The position numbers were made by a program, and so were the translations under genes. A DNA stretch of 64,000 nt from Pseudomonas lalkuanensis (GTDB lineage: Bacteria; Pseudomonadota; Gammaproteobacteria; Pseudomonadales; Pseudomonadaceae). The stretch's first letter is position 1. Each line of letters starts with the position of its first letter. A model generated the notes under the pieces. That model did not search any database. It was not told the origin of the DNA and saw only the letters and a list, made by a program, of their open reading frames with translations. The stretch is taken from contig NZ_CP043311.1 of assembly GCF_008807375.1 (NCBI RefSeq), forward strand, positions 2,460,001 through 2,524,000, given 5' to 3'. This document shows positions 34,590-45,079 of the stretch, piece after piece.

Positions 34590-36095
34590 ATGCGCAAATC
34601 CGTCTTTACCGTCTCGGCGCTGGTGTTTGCCCTGGCCCTCGGCGGCTGTTCCATGGCCCCGACCTACGAGCGCCCCGCATCGCCCGTTCCCCAGGCCTGG
34701 AGCACCGACAGCAGTCAGTCCGGCGCCGAGGTCGGCGGCCTCGACTGGCAGGCCTTCATCACCGACGCCGAGCTGCGCCGTCTGGTGGGGATCGCGCTCG
34801 ACAACAACCGTTCCCTGCGCCAGACGCTGCTGGATATCCAGCAGGCTCGCGCGCAGTACCGCATCCAGCGCGCCGACCGGGTGCCGGGGCTCAGCGCCGG
34901 CGCTTCGGGCAATCGCCAGCGGGTGCCGGCGGACCTGGCCAGCGAAGGTGTCTCGGACGTCACCAGCAGCTACCAGGTCGGGCTTTCGCTGCCCGAGTAC
35001 GAGCTGGACCTGTTCGGCCGGGTGAAGAGCCTGACCGACTCGGCGCTGGAGCAGTACCTCGCCACTGAGGAAGCGGGCCGAAGTGCGCAGATCGCGCTGG
35101 TCGCCGAAGTCAGCCAGGCCTACCTGACCTACGACGGCGCCCAGCGGCGCCTGGAACTGACCCATCGCACCCTGGCCAGCCGCGAGGACTCTTTCGTGCT
35201 GATCGAGCAGCGCCGAGCCGCTGGCGCTGCCACCGCGCTGGACTACCAGGAGGCGCTGGGACTGGTGGAACAGTCCCGCGCCGAGCTGGAGCGGAACCAG
35301 CGGCAGAAGCAGCAGGCGTTCAACGCCCTGGTGCTGCTGCTCGGTACGCAGGACGCCGCGAAAGAGCTTCCGGCGGTCTCACGGGACGAACTGCGGCTGA
35401 TCCAGGACATTGCCCCCGGCACCTCATCCGACCTGATCGAGCGGCGCCCGGACATCCTCGCCGCCGAACGCCGCCTGAAAGCGCGCAATGCCGATATTGG
35501 CGCGGCGCGCGCGGCGTTCTTCCCGCGCATCAGCCTGACCGGCAGCTTCGGCACCTCCAGCGCGGAAATGTCCGGTCTGTTCGGTGGCGGTTCGCGGTCC
35601 TGGAGCTTCGTGCCGAACTTGTCGCTGCCGCTGTTCGATGCCGGACGCAACAGCGCCAACCTGGACCTGGCCGAAGTTCGCAAGGACGCCGCCGTGGCTG
35701 AATATGAAGGCAGCATCCAGACAGCGTTCCGCGAGGTGGCCGACGCTCTGGCGGCCACCGACACGCTGCGTCGTGAAGAGGTCGCGCGGCGTGCCCTGGC
35801 CAACACCAGCGCGGAAACCCTGAAGCTGGCCAAGGCCCGCTATGAGGGCGGCGTGGACAGCCATCTGCGGTACCTGGATGCCCAGCGCAGCGACTTCCTC
35901 AACGAACTGGCGCTCATCGAGACCAGCACCGAGCGGCAGATCGCCCTGGTCGATCTGTTCCGTGCCCTTGGTGGGGGCTGGGCGCATCAGCCCGGCAGCG
36001 CAGCGGCGGCCATGAGTCTGGACGGCTCCAGGTGGGGGACTTCGGATGGACCTCGCAGCAATCCTCGGCAGGCAGGTTTCGAAGCAGGGGGGTGA
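34590..36095 (+). CDS. oprJ: Outer membrane efflux channel OprJ
   Basis: The 501-residue TolC-type lipoprotein channel has a lipobox LGGC (Cys20), then MAPTYERPASPVPQAW, the first helical repeat with ALDNNRSLRQTLLDIQQARAQYRIQRADRVPG, and the second repeat with DLIERRPDILAAERRLKARNADIGAARAAFFPRISLTGSFGTSS. It ends LFRALGGGW followed by about 37 residues, a tail longer than the roughly 14 residues I recall in P. aeruginosa OprJ (479 residues). ATG at 34590 with GGAG eight bases away; a GTG-like earlier frame start is not used. Confidence 0.93.
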   Translation: MRKSVFTVSALVFALALGGCSMAPTYERPASPVPQAWSTDSSQSGAEVGGLDWQAFITDAELRRLVGIALDNNRSLRQTLLDIQQARAQYRIQRADRVPGLSAGASGNRQRVPADLASEGVSDVTSSYQVGLSLPEYELDLFGRVKSLTDSALEQYLATEEAGRSAQIALVAEVSQAYLTYDGAQRRLELTHRTLASREDSFVLIEQRRAAGAATALDYQEALGLVEQSRAELERNQRQKQQAFNALVLLLGTQDAAKELPAVSRDELRLIQDIAPGTSSDLIERRPDILAAERRLKARNADIGAARAAFFPRISLTGSFGTSSAEMSGLFGGGSRSWSFVPNLSLPLFDAGRNSANLDLAEVRKDAAVAEYEGSIQTAFREVADALAATDTLRREEVARRALANTSAETLKLAKARYEGGVDSHLRYLDAQRSDFLNELALIETSTERQIALVDLFRALGGGWAHQPGSAAAAMSLDGSRWGTSDGPRSNPRQAGFEAGG

Positions 36096-36113
36096 ACGAT
36101 TCGGCCTGAGGTT

Positions 36114-36464
36114 TCAGTCGAGGAGCTGGCGCATTTCCTCGGACAGGGGCATTGGCTGGAAGGCGCTGATCCTGGCGCGGCCGCTGTTGCCCAGCGGCAC
36201 CCAGATGCGCGAGAAGAGCAGGGCGGCCGGCATGCGCATTGCCTGGCCGAGTACTTCCCGGTAATCCCCTTGTTGCCAACCGGCCAGCAGCATCAGCCAA
36301 TGGCTGCGGGTGTGAAGCAAGGGCATGCGCTGGGTGAGGATGTGGGCGCGCTCCAGCCAGGGCCAGGCCAGTTGTGGATCGCGGATGGCAAGGGCCTGGT
36401 CGGCCTGCAGGAAGGCCTGGTCGATGGCGCTGCGAAGGGCGGGTTTCACGGGGCGTTCATCCAT
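36114..36464 (-). CDS. DUF3703 family protein
   Basis: The 116-residue protein has the DUF3703 layout: AIDQAFLQADQALAIRDPQLAWPWLERAHILTQRMPLLHTRSHWLMLLAGWQQGDYREVLGQAMRMPAALLFSRIWVPLGNSG. It is helical and has no signal peptide. The family function is unknown. The ATG at 36464 gives the usual family length; a GTG at 36491 is a less likely start. It is convergent with oprJ, with an 18-base gap and no clear terminator between them. Confidence 0.75.
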   Translation of the reverse strand: MDERPVKPALRSAIDQAFLQADQALAIRDPQLAWPWLERAHILTQRMPLLHTRSHWLMLLAGWQQGDYREVLGQAMRMPAALLFSRIWVPLGNSGRARISAFQPMPLSEEMRQLLD

Positions 36465-36525
36465 GCAAGGGGAATGCGTGGGAGTGAACACCCTGTAGCT
36501 ACTTGAGGGTCAAGGGTGTAGCGAT

Positions 36526-36591
36526 GGTGGGCTGAAGCCCACCCTGCATATGCTCCGGCTCAAGGGTGGATGGCGCTCTTCCCATCCACCC
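36526..36591. repeat. Two adjacent hairpins at the aldehyde dehydrogenase 3' end
   Basis: GGTGGGCT-GA-AGCCCACC (36526-36543) is a perfect 8-bp hairpin of a type common between Pseudomonas genes. GGGTGGATGG / CCATCCACCC (36564-36573, 36582-36591) is a perfect 10-bp hairpin 13 bases before the dehydrogenase stop. The second probably ends the minus-strand transcript. Confidence 0.65.
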
Positions 36592-36604
36592 GCAGGGCCG
36601 GGCC

Positions 36605-38098
36605 TCAGAGCTTGATCAGCACCGACTTCAGCTCGGTGTAGTGCTCGATGGCCGCCGCGCCCATCTCGCGGCCGACGCCGGAGAGCTTGTAGCCGCCGAA
36701 GGGCAGGGCCGGGTCGAGGGCGCTGTGGCAGTTGACCCAGACCGAGCCGGACTTGATGCGCGGCACCATGCGGTGCACCGCCGCAAGGTCGTTGGACCAG
36801 ATGCTGGCGCCCAGGCCATAGGGGTTGTCGTTGGCCATGCGCACCACCTCGTCGACATCGTCGAAGGGCATCGCCACCAGCACCGGGCCGAAGATTTCTT
36901 CCTGCACCAGGCGGTGCTGCTGGTCGACGTCGACGATCACCGTCGGCTTGACGAAGTAGCCGGGGCCGAAGCCTTCGCCGCCACAGGCGATGGTGGCGCC
37001 CAGTTCGCGGCCGAGGTTGATGTAGCCGGTGACGCGGTCCTGCTGCTTGGCGGAGATCAGCGGGCCCATCTGCACGCTCGGGTCGAGGCCGTTGCCGAGC
37101 TTCATGCCGTTGGCGATGCCGGCGATGTCGGCGATCACGTTGTCGAAGTGCTTGCGGTGCACGTAGAGGCGCGAGCCGGCGCAGCAGACCTGGCCCTGGT
37201 TGAAGAAGATCGCGGTGGCGGCGCCGGCGGCGGCCTCCTGCAGGTTGGCGTCGGGCAGGACGATGGTCGGCGACTTGCCGCCGAGTTCCAGGGTCACGCG
37301 GGTCATGTTGTCCATGGCCGCCTTGCCGATCTGCTTGCCGACTTCGGTGGAGCCGGTGAAGGTCAGCTTGTCGACACCCGGGTGGCGGGTGAGGGCGACG
37401 CCGGCGTTGAGGCCGGTGCCGGTGACCACGTTGAAGACTCCGGCCGGGTAGCCGGCTTCCAGCACCAGTTCGGCCAGCTTGAGGGCGGTCAGCGGGGTTT
37501 CGTCGGCGGGTTTGAGCACCACGGTGCAGCCGGTGGCGAGCGCCGGGCCGAGCTTCCAGCAGGCCAGCAGCAGCGGGAAGTTCCAGGCGACGATGGCGCC
37601 CACCACGCCGACGGCTTCGCGGCGGATGTAGCCGTGGAACTGGTCGTTGGGCATCAGCGGCAGCGACGGGTCGACGGTGCTCCCTTCGATCTTGGTGGCC
37701 CAGCCGGCCATGTAGCGGAGGAAGTCGATGGCCAACTGCACGTCCATGACCTGGGCCACGGCGGCGCTCTTGCCGTTGTTCAGGCATTCGAGCTCGGCCA
37801 GTTCCCGGGCATCGCGCTCCATCAGGTCAGCCAGGCGCCACAGCAGGTTCTGCCGTTCGCGCGGACGCATGCGGCTCCAGGCGGAATCGTCGAAGGTCCG
37901 GCGGGCGGCCTGCACCGCGCGGTCGACGTCTTCGGCACTGGCGGAGGGCACCTCGCCGAGGATCTCGCCGCTGGCCGGATTGCGGAAGCTCATGGTGTTG
38001 CCGCTGGCGGCGTCCTGCCATTCGGCGCCGATCAGCATCTTCAGCTTGCGGTTGAGGAAGGCGTTGGTCTGAGGGAGGACGGGCAGGTCAGCGAGCAT
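36605..38098 (-). CDS. Aldehyde dehydrogenase, phenylacetaldehyde dehydrogenase type
   Basis: The 497-residue NAD-dependent aldehyde dehydrogenase has all catalytic parts: Asn in VAWNFPLLLACWKLGPAL, GSTEVGKQIG, the base Glu in VTLELGGKSP, and the nucleophile Cys in FNQGQVCCAGSRLYV (residue about 300). Segments such as NRKLKMLIGAEWQDAASGNTM and DFLRYMAGWATKIEGSTVDPSLP fit the phenylacetaldehyde/betaine-type branch. It is divergent from the QHNDH operon, whose product releases an aldehyde from primary amines, so it likely oxidises that aldehyde to acid (inference from context). Confidence 0.85.
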   Translation of the reverse strand: MLADLPVLPQTNAFLNRKLKMLIGAEWQDAASGNTMSFRNPASGEILGEVPSASAEDVDRAVQAARRTFDDSAWSRMRPRERQNLLWRLADLMERDARELAELECLNNGKSAAVAQVMDVQLAIDFLRYMAGWATKIEGSTVDPSLPLMPNDQFHGYIRREAVGVVGAIVAWNFPLLLACWKLGPALATGCTVVLKPADETPLTALKLAELVLEAGYPAGVFNVVTGTGLNAGVALTRHPGVDKLTFTGSTEVGKQIGKAAMDNMTRVTLELGGKSPTIVLPDANLQEAAAGAATAIFFNQGQVCCAGSRLYVHRKHFDNVIADIAGIANGMKLGNGLDPSVQMGPLISAKQQDRVTGYINLGRELGATIACGGEGFGPGYFVKPTVIVDVDQQHRLVQEEIFGPVLVAMPFDDVDEVVRMANDNPYGLGASIWSNDLAAVHRMVPRIKSGSVWVNCHSALDPALPFGGYKLSGVGREMGAAAIEHYTELKSVLIKL

Positions 38099-38505
38099 GG
38101 GGGAAGCCTCTGTTCATTGAAGTTGTACCCGGCTTTCGCAACCCCCATGCCAAGGCCGTAAAAGTCTGTTAAGGCATTGATTTAAAAGAATTACTCAGGT
38201 TGTTTCAGGTCGCCGTCGAACTGCTCGCTGTTGCACTTTGAGACTCGCTGAGACGAGCCTGGAACAGTCGCACTGTCTACCTTTACCGGATGCTGCAGGG
38301 CGCAGTCTCAGCGTGGAACAGTCTGTCGCGAAATTAGACGCCGGGCCCCGCCATCAGCATCCCCGCCAAGCCAGTGTTTTGCGGCTAAAGCGTTGTTATA
38401 AAAGGACTTTCATTGGCATGGCACACATTATGTATTTGCCGTGACAACTGCACCCGCTCCGCCGTGGGGTGCAAATCATAAGAACAACACCGTGGAGGTC
38501 TGACC
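38099..38505. promoter_or_regulatory. Divergent promoter region, aldehyde dehydrogenase versus qhpA
   Basis: 407 bases, no gene. AT content rises between about 38160 and 38450. It should hold both promoters. I cannot place sigma-70 boxes firmly; TGGCAC near 38419 does not have a sigma-54 partner at the right spacing. The qhpA leader holds AAGAACAA and a GGAGG ribosome site. Confidence 0.5.
38480..38487 (+). promoter_or_regulatory. Candidate Crc/Hfq site upstream of qhpA
   Basis: AAGAACAA fits AANAANAA exactly. It is 6 bases before the GGAGG ribosome site (38494-38498) of the TTG-started qhpA. Placement next to the ribosome site fits translational repression. Confidence 0.55.
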
Positions 38506-40071
38506 TTGAAGACGACTCGACTCCGGCAGCACGCGGGCACCCTGGCACTGGCCATGGCGTCCCTGATGTTCGCCCAGGCCCATGCAGCCGAGGAGGGTCC
38601 AGCCCTCCTCAAGTCCAAATGCATGGGTTGCCACATCCCCGAGGGCAACGATTCCTATAGCCGCATCAGCCATCAGCGCAAGACGCCTGAAGGCTGGCTG
38701 ATGAGCATTGCGCGCATGCAGGTGATGCATGGCCTCCAGATCAGCGACGACGACCGCCGCACCCTGGTCAAATACCTGGCCGACAAGCAGGGCCTGGCCC
38801 CTGGCGAGACCGATGGCGTGCGCTATGCCATGGAGCGTCGCCTGAATACCGTCGAGCAGTTCGACGACCAGCTCAGCCAGATGTGCGGCCGTTGCCACTC
38901 CGGCGCCCGCGTCGCCCTGCAGCGCCGTCCCGCCAAGGAGTGGGAACACCTGGTCAACTTCCACCTCGGCCAGTGGCCGTCTCTCGAATACCAGGCCCAG
39001 TCCCGCGACCGCGACTGGCTGGAACTCGCCCTCAAGGAAATGGTGCCGGAGCTGGCCAAGCGCTTCCCGCTGGAGAACCAGGCCTGGGCCGACTGGCAGA
39101 AGGCCAGACCCAAGGCCGATGCCTTGCCGGGGCAGTGGAGCTTCAGCGGCCACATGCTCGCCAAGGGTGATGTGCGCGGCGTGATGACCGTAACCGCCGA
39201 TGCCGGTGACACCTTCAAGGTCGAGGTGAAGGGCCAGTACGCCGACGGCACGCCGTTCAACGGCAGCGGCTCGGCCATTCTCTACAACGGCTACGAATGG
39301 CGCGGCAATGTGAAGGTCGGCGAGACCAACCTGCGCCAGGTGTTCGCTGCCCTGAACGGCGAGATGAAGGGCCGCATGTTCGAGGCCGAGCATGACGAGC
39401 GTGGCCTGGACTTCAGCGCCGCCAAAGACGGCAACGCCAAGTTGCTGGCCATACAGCCCGCCTTCATCAAGGCGGGTAGCGAAACCGAGTTGACCCTGGT
39501 CGGCAGCGGTCTGAAGGGCACTCCTGACCTCGGCGCCGGCGTCGAGGTGGTGAAAGTGCTGGAAGTCACTCCCAAGCTGGTTCGCGTCAAGGTCAAGGCT
39601 GCCGCCGATGCCGCACCCGGTGTGCGCAGCGTCGCGCTTGGCGAACTCAAGGGTGTCGACCTCGCGGTGTACAAGGACATTGCCGAGGTGAGGGTAGTGC
39701 CCGCGTTCTCCATCGCCCGTGTCGGCGATAACGGCGGCTCCACACCCAAGGTGCAGGGCCGCTTCGAAGCGGAAGCCTGGGGCAAGGGTGCCGACGGCCA
39801 GCCCTATCGCATTGGCTACCTGCCGGCGAAGTGGTCGGTGGAGCCTTTCGACGAGCGTGCCAAGGACGATGAGGACGTGAAGTTCGCCGGTGTGATGCAG
39901 AAGGATGGCGTGTTCATCCCTGGTGACGCCGGCCCCAACCCGGAACGCAAGATGATGACCAACAACGCCGGCAACCTGAAGGTGATCGCCCAGCTGGAAG
40001 AGGGCGGTCAGAAGGGCGAAGGGCACCTGATCGTCACCGTGCAACGCTGGAACAACCCGCCGATCCCGTAA
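38506..40071 (+). CDS. qhpA: Quinohemoprotein amine dehydrogenase alpha subunit (diheme)
   Basis: 521 residues with a Sec signal (about 1-28, ending AHA-A). An N-terminal diheme domain has two CxxCH sites: CMGCH (Cys39-His43) and CGRCH (Cys127-His131). Beta-rich Ig-like domains follow (FSGHMLAKGDVRGVMTVTADAGDTFKVEVKGQYADGTPFNGSGSAI onward). In the periplasm it accepts electrons from the CTQ cofactor of the gamma subunit and passes them to azurin or a cytochrome. The start is an unusual TTG with GGAGG seven bases away; the signal peptide begins there. First gene of qhpA-D-C-B. Confidence 0.93.
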   Translation: MKTTRLRQHAGTLALAMASLMFAQAHAAEEGPALLKSKCMGCHIPEGNDSYSRISHQRKTPEGWLMSIARMQVMHGLQISDDDRRTLVKYLADKQGLAPGETDGVRYAMERRLNTVEQFDDQLSQMCGRCHSGARVALQRRPAKEWEHLVNFHLGQWPSLEYQAQSRDRDWLELALKEMVPELAKRFPLENQAWADWQKARPKADALPGQWSFSGHMLAKGDVRGVMTVTADAGDTFKVEVKGQYADGTPFNGSGSAILYNGYEWRGNVKVGETNLRQVFAALNGEMKGRMFEAEHDERGLDFSAAKDGNAKLLAIQPAFIKAGSETELTLVGSGLKGTPDLGAGVEVVKVLEVTPKLVRVKVKAAADAAPGVRSVALGELKGVDLAVYKDIAEVRVVPAFSIARVGDNGGSTPKVQGRFEAEAWGKGADGQPYRIGYLPAKWSVEPFDERAKDDEDVKFAGVMQKDGVFIPGDAGPNPERKMMTNNAGNLKVIAQLEEGGQKGEGHLIVTVQRWNNPPIP

Positions 40072-40144
40072 GCGGTATCGGCTCGGGCGGGGCTGCCCCG
40101 CCCGGATTCGCAACGACGATTGGGATGAATTCCGGGAGGTCGCC

Positions 40145-41575
40145 ATGGGCGCAATCTTGAATCTGGTCGAACGCAACCTGCACGAAGTGCGAGTGGATGC
40201 CGACCGCATGCTGTTCCATATCCCGAGCAGTTCTCTGTTCGCCGCCGATGAGGTTACCGGCGGCATCATCGACGCCCTGCGTCAGCAGAGCTGCTCGTCC
40301 GAAGACCTGGTGCAGCGCCTGGCCGGGCGTTTCGCCGGGCAGGACATCAATGAAACCTTGCGCGAGCTGATCGCGCTGGAAGTGGTCAGCGACGGTTCGC
40401 CGCTGACACCGGAAATCGGCATCAGCAAGGTGGAGCGCACGGCGCTCAACACCGTGGTGCTGAACGTCAACACCGGCTGCAACCTGAGCTGCACCTACTG
40501 CTACAAGGAAGACCTGGACAAGCCTTCGGCCGGCAAGAAGATGGGCGCGGAAACCGCCGAAGCCTCGGTGGAGATGCTGCTGCGCGAATCGCCCGATGAA
40601 GAGCGCTACAGCGTGGTGTTCTTCGGTGGCGAGCCGCTGTCCAACCGTCCGCTGATCGAGCACATGGTGGACTATTGCGAGCGTCGCTTCAGTGATGCTG
40701 GCAAGCAGGTGGAGTTCATCATGACCACCAACGCAACGCTGCTCACCGAAGAGATCATCGACTACCTCAACAAGCATCGCTTCGGGCTGTCGATCAGCAT
40801 CGACGGGCCGAAGACGGTGCACGACCGCAATCGCATCACCGTGGGCGGGCAGGGCACCTATGACGTGGTCCGGCGCAAGGTGGACCTGCTGCTGTCGCGC
40901 TACCGCAGCCGCCCGGTGGGCGCGCGGGTGACCCTGACCCGTGGCATCACCGATGTCGAGACCATCTGGAACCACCTGTTCAACGAGCTGGGTTTCGCCG
41001 AGGTGGGCTTCGCCCCGGTCACCTCGGGCGACATGGCGAACTACAACCTCACCAGCGAAGAGTTGGTGGAAGTCTTCGCCAACATGAAGGCGCTCGGCCG
41101 TCGCTACCTGGAGGCGGCCCTGGAGCACCGCAACATCGGTTTCTCCAACCTTCACCAGCTGATCACCGATATCCATGAAGGCCACAAGAAGGCGCTGCCC
41201 TGCGGGGCCGGCCTGAAGATGCTGGCGGTGGATCACAAGGGCGAGCTGAACCTCTGCCACCGTTTCACCGGTTCCAGCATGCCGACCTTCGGCAACGTGC
41301 ACAGCGGGGTGAAACAGGTCGAACTGAACGACTTCCTCTCCCAGCGCCTGGATCGCTCCGGCACCGGCTGCGACACCTGCCGCATCCGCAACCTGTGCTC
41401 CGGCGGCTGCTACCACGAGAGCTACGCCCGCTACGGCGACCCCACTCACCCGACCTATCACTACTGCGAGCTGATGCGCGACTGGGTGGACTTCGGCATC
41501 GAAGTCTACAGCCGCATCATGGCCGTCAACCCGGCTTTCATCAGCAGCTACATCTCTCCGCGGAAGGCGCACTGA
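40145..41575 (+). CDS. qhpD: Radical SAM thioether-forming maturase QhpD
   Basis: The 476-residue radical SAM enzyme has [13 protein letters not shown] (Cys112, Cys116, Cys119 bind the SAM cluster) and a C-terminal SPASM region [24 protein letters not shown] with auxiliary iron-sulfur clusters. It makes three Cys-to-Asp/Glu thioether bridges in the gamma subunit before export. The N-terminal 100 residues resemble a peptide-recognition domain. GGGAGG precedes the ATG. One base separates its stop from the qhpC start, so enzyme and substrate are made together. Confidence 0.93.
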   Translation: MGAILNLVERNLHEVRVDADRMLFHIPSSSLFAADEVTGGIIDALRQQSCSSEDLVQRLAGRFAGQDINETLRELIALEVVSDGSPLTPEIGISKVERTALNTVVLNVNTGCNLSCTYCYKEDLDKPSAGKKMGAETAEASVEMLLRESPDEERYSVVFFGGEPLSNRPLIEHMVDYCERRFSDAGKQVEFIMTTNATLLTEEIIDYLNKHRFGLSISIDGPKTVHDRNRITVGGQGTYDVVRRKVDLLLSRYRSRPVGARVTLTRGITDVETIWNHLFNELGFAEVGFAPVTSGDMANYNLTSEELVEVFANMKALGRRYLEAALEHRNIGFSNLHQLITDIHEGHKKALPCGAGLKMLAVDHKGELNLCHRFTGSSMPTFGNVHSGVKQVELNDFLSQRLDRSGTGCDTCRIRNLCSGGCYHESYARYGDPTHPTYHYCELMRDWVDFGIEVYSRIMAVNPAFISSYISPRKAH

Positions 41576-41576
41576 C

Positions 41577-41900
41577 ATGAAACATCTGAAGCCGCTCAAC
41601 AACAAAGCGCAAATGCTCGAAAAAGCCGCAGCCGAAGATCGCATCGAGGAAGTCATGGCCATGAGTGCGGTGGCCGGATGCACCGCCACCACCGACCCGG
41701 GCTGGGAAGTGGATGCCTTCGGCGGGGTGAGCTCGCTGTGCCAGCCGATGGAAGCCGACCTCTATGGCTGCTCCGACCCTTGCTGGTGGCCGGCCCAGGT
41801 GCCCGACATGATGAGCACTTACCAGGACTGGAACGCCCAGGCGTCCAACTCCGCAGAAGACTGGCGCAACCTCGGCACCGTATTCCCGAAAGACAAATGA
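41577..41900 (+). CDS. qhpC: QHNDH gamma subunit with CTQ cofactor precursor
   Basis: The 107-residue peptide has a 28-residue leader with no classical signal peptide. With the leader removed, all bridging residues of the P. putida structure are present: Cys35-Glu44, Cys55-Asp61 and Cys69-Asp77 (thioether pairs), and Cys65-Trp71 (cysteine tryptophylquinone); subtract 28 for mature numbering (7-16, 27-33, 41-49, 37-43). So the peptide should be fully functional. It carries the catalytic quinone that oxidises primary amines. Confidence 0.95.
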   Translation: MKHLKPLNNKAQMLEKAAAEDRIEEVMAMSAVAGCTATTDPGWEVDAFGGVSSLCQPMEADLYGCSDPCWWPAQVPDMMSTYQDWNAQASNSAEDWRNLGTVFPKDK

Positions 41901-41908
41901 CCGGCGAC

Positions 41909-41916
41909 AAGAACAA
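41909..41916 (+). promoter_or_regulatory. Candidate Crc/Hfq site upstream of qhpB
   Basis: AAGAACAA in the 29-base spacer, directly before the AGAGGGG ribosome site of qhpB (ATG 41930). Second motif of this type in the same operon. Confidence 0.5.
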
Positions 41917-41929
41917 GAGGGGACACCGC

Positions 41930-43054
41930 ATGAAACTCAAAGCCATCGCCAGCCTGGCGACCGCCGTCGCCGGCTTCGCACTGGGCACCAATGCCTGGGC
42001 CGCTGATGCAGCCGGTCCGGCGCTGAAGGCCGGTCATGAATACATGATCGCAACCAACTATCCGAACAACCTGCACGTGGTCGATCTGGCCAGCGACAGC
42101 CTGTACAAGACCTGTCGCCTGCCAGACGCCTTCGGTCCCGGCACCGCGATGATGGCGCCGGACAACAAGACTGCCTTCATCCTCAACAACCACTTCGGCG
42201 ACCTCTACGGCGTCGACCTGGACGACTGCAAGACGGTGTTCCACGCCAAGCTGTCGCGCAATCCGGGGGAGAAGGTGCGTTCGATGTTCTCCTTCGCCCT
42301 GAGCCCGGACGGCAAGGAGCTCTACACCACGGTCAATCCGACCCAGGTGATGAGCGACCATTACGTGGTCAAGCAGCCGCGCCTGGAAGTGTTCCGCACC
42401 AGCGATGGCCTTGACGCCAAGCCGGTGCGCAGCTTCCCGATGCCGCGCCAGGTCTACCTGATGCGCGCCGCCGATGACGGCAGCCTGTTCGTCGCCGGGC
42501 CGGACATCTACAAGATGGACGTGCAGACCGGCAAGTACGAGGTGGCGGTACCCGGCCGCAACTGGCAGCGCCCGAACTACAGTGCCCCGGACGTGTTGTA
42601 TTTCTGGCCGCACCAGACGCCGAACCACGAGTTCTCGATGCTTTATACGACGGCCAAGTTCAAGGATGAGAAGCAGGACCTGGCCACCGCCGACTTCATC
42701 TATGGCTATGTCAGCATCGACCTGAAGACCGGCAAACCCACGGTCCAGGACTTCGCGCCGCTGACCGAGCTGTACTTCACCGGCCTGCGCTCGCCGAAGG
42801 ACCCGAACCAGATGTTCGGCGTGCTCAACCGTCTGGCGAAGTACGACATCAGGGAGCAGAAGCTGATCAAGGCCGCGAACCTGGAGCACACCTACTACTG
42901 CGTCGCCTTCAACACCAAGGGCAGCAAGCTCTACCTGGCCGGCACCTTCAACGACATCGCGGTGTTCGATCCGGACAGCCTGGAGAAGGTGAAGAACATC
43001 AAACTGCCGGGTGGCGATATGGCGATTACCACGACGCAGGTGTTCATCCGGTAA
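41930..43054 (+). CDS. qhpB: Quinohemoprotein amine dehydrogenase beta subunit
   Basis: 374 residues with a Sec signal (MKLKAIASLATAVAGFALG, cleavage near AWA-A). The mature part is a seven-bladed beta-propeller: repeated strands such as HEYMIATNYPNNLHVVDLASDSLYKTCRLPDAFGPGTAMMAPD and the last blade YYCVAFNTKGSKLYLAGTFNDIAVFDPD. It cradles the gamma subunit in the periplasmic amine dehydrogenase. ATG at 41930 with AGAGGGG; a longer frame from 41678 overlaps qhpC and is spurious. Confidence 0.93.
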   Translation: MKLKAIASLATAVAGFALGTNAWAADAAGPALKAGHEYMIATNYPNNLHVVDLASDSLYKTCRLPDAFGPGTAMMAPDNKTAFILNNHFGDLYGVDLDDCKTVFHAKLSRNPGEKVRSMFSFALSPDGKELYTTVNPTQVMSDHYVVKQPRLEVFRTSDGLDAKPVRSFPMPRQVYLMRAADDGSLFVAGPDIYKMDVQTGKYEVAVPGRNWQRPNYSAPDVLYFWPHQTPNHEFSMLYTTAKFKDEKQDLATADFIYGYVSIDLKTGKPTVQDFAPLTELYFTGLRSPKDPNQMFGVLNRLAKYDIREQKLIKAANLEHTYYCVAFNTKGSKLYLAGTFNDIAVFDPDSLEKVKNIKLPGGDMAITTTQVFIR

Positions 43055-43066
43055 GGGCACAAAACG

Positions 43067-43106
43067 TGTGGGAGCGAATTCATTCGCGAATGAATTCGCT
43101 CCCACA
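43067..43106. repeat. REP element, perfect 40-bp palindrome
   Basis: TGTGGGAGCGAATTCATTCG and its exact reverse complement side by side, 12 bases after the qhpB stop. It may end or stabilise the qhp transcript. Confidence 0.9.
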
Positions 43107-43170
43107 GATCGGGATTGCCGCCGATGGGGCGAACCCATATCCGACCAATGGGTCACTAGACAGGAAAACA

Positions 43171-43212
43171 GGCTTTATTTACCTTTCCGTTTACGTAAAG
43201 GTAAATAAAGCC
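43171..43212. promoter_or_regulatory. Perfect 16-bp inverted repeat upstream of the acyl-CoA ligase gene
   Basis: GGCTTTATTTACCTTT (43171-43186), 10-base spacer CCGTTTACGT, AAAGGTAAATAAAGCC (43197-43212). AT-rich, not a REP, and 82 bases before the ligase ATG. The inner TTTACGTAAA resembles half sites of MerR-type fatty/branched-chain acid regulators. An operator or a leader hairpin are both possible. Confidence 0.6.
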
Positions 43213-43294
43213 CAATTACGTACCAGGCCTCTCTGCCGTAGTCGAGGCCAGTTGATCAGCGTCGATCCCAGCACAAAGACAAGAAGGGAAAGCC

Positions 43295-44995
<1,701 letters not shown>

Positions 44996-45079
44996 GGCCG
45001 GAAGACAGGGGCATTCTTCGCCCCCACAGGTATAGCCCCCTACAATGTTCGCTTCTTCGCACCTGCCCCAAGGGAGCCC

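Noticed and set aside
38415..38450. TGGCAC near 38419 as a sigma-54 -24 element for qhpA
   Set aside because: The next TTTGC is too far away for -24/-12 geometry.
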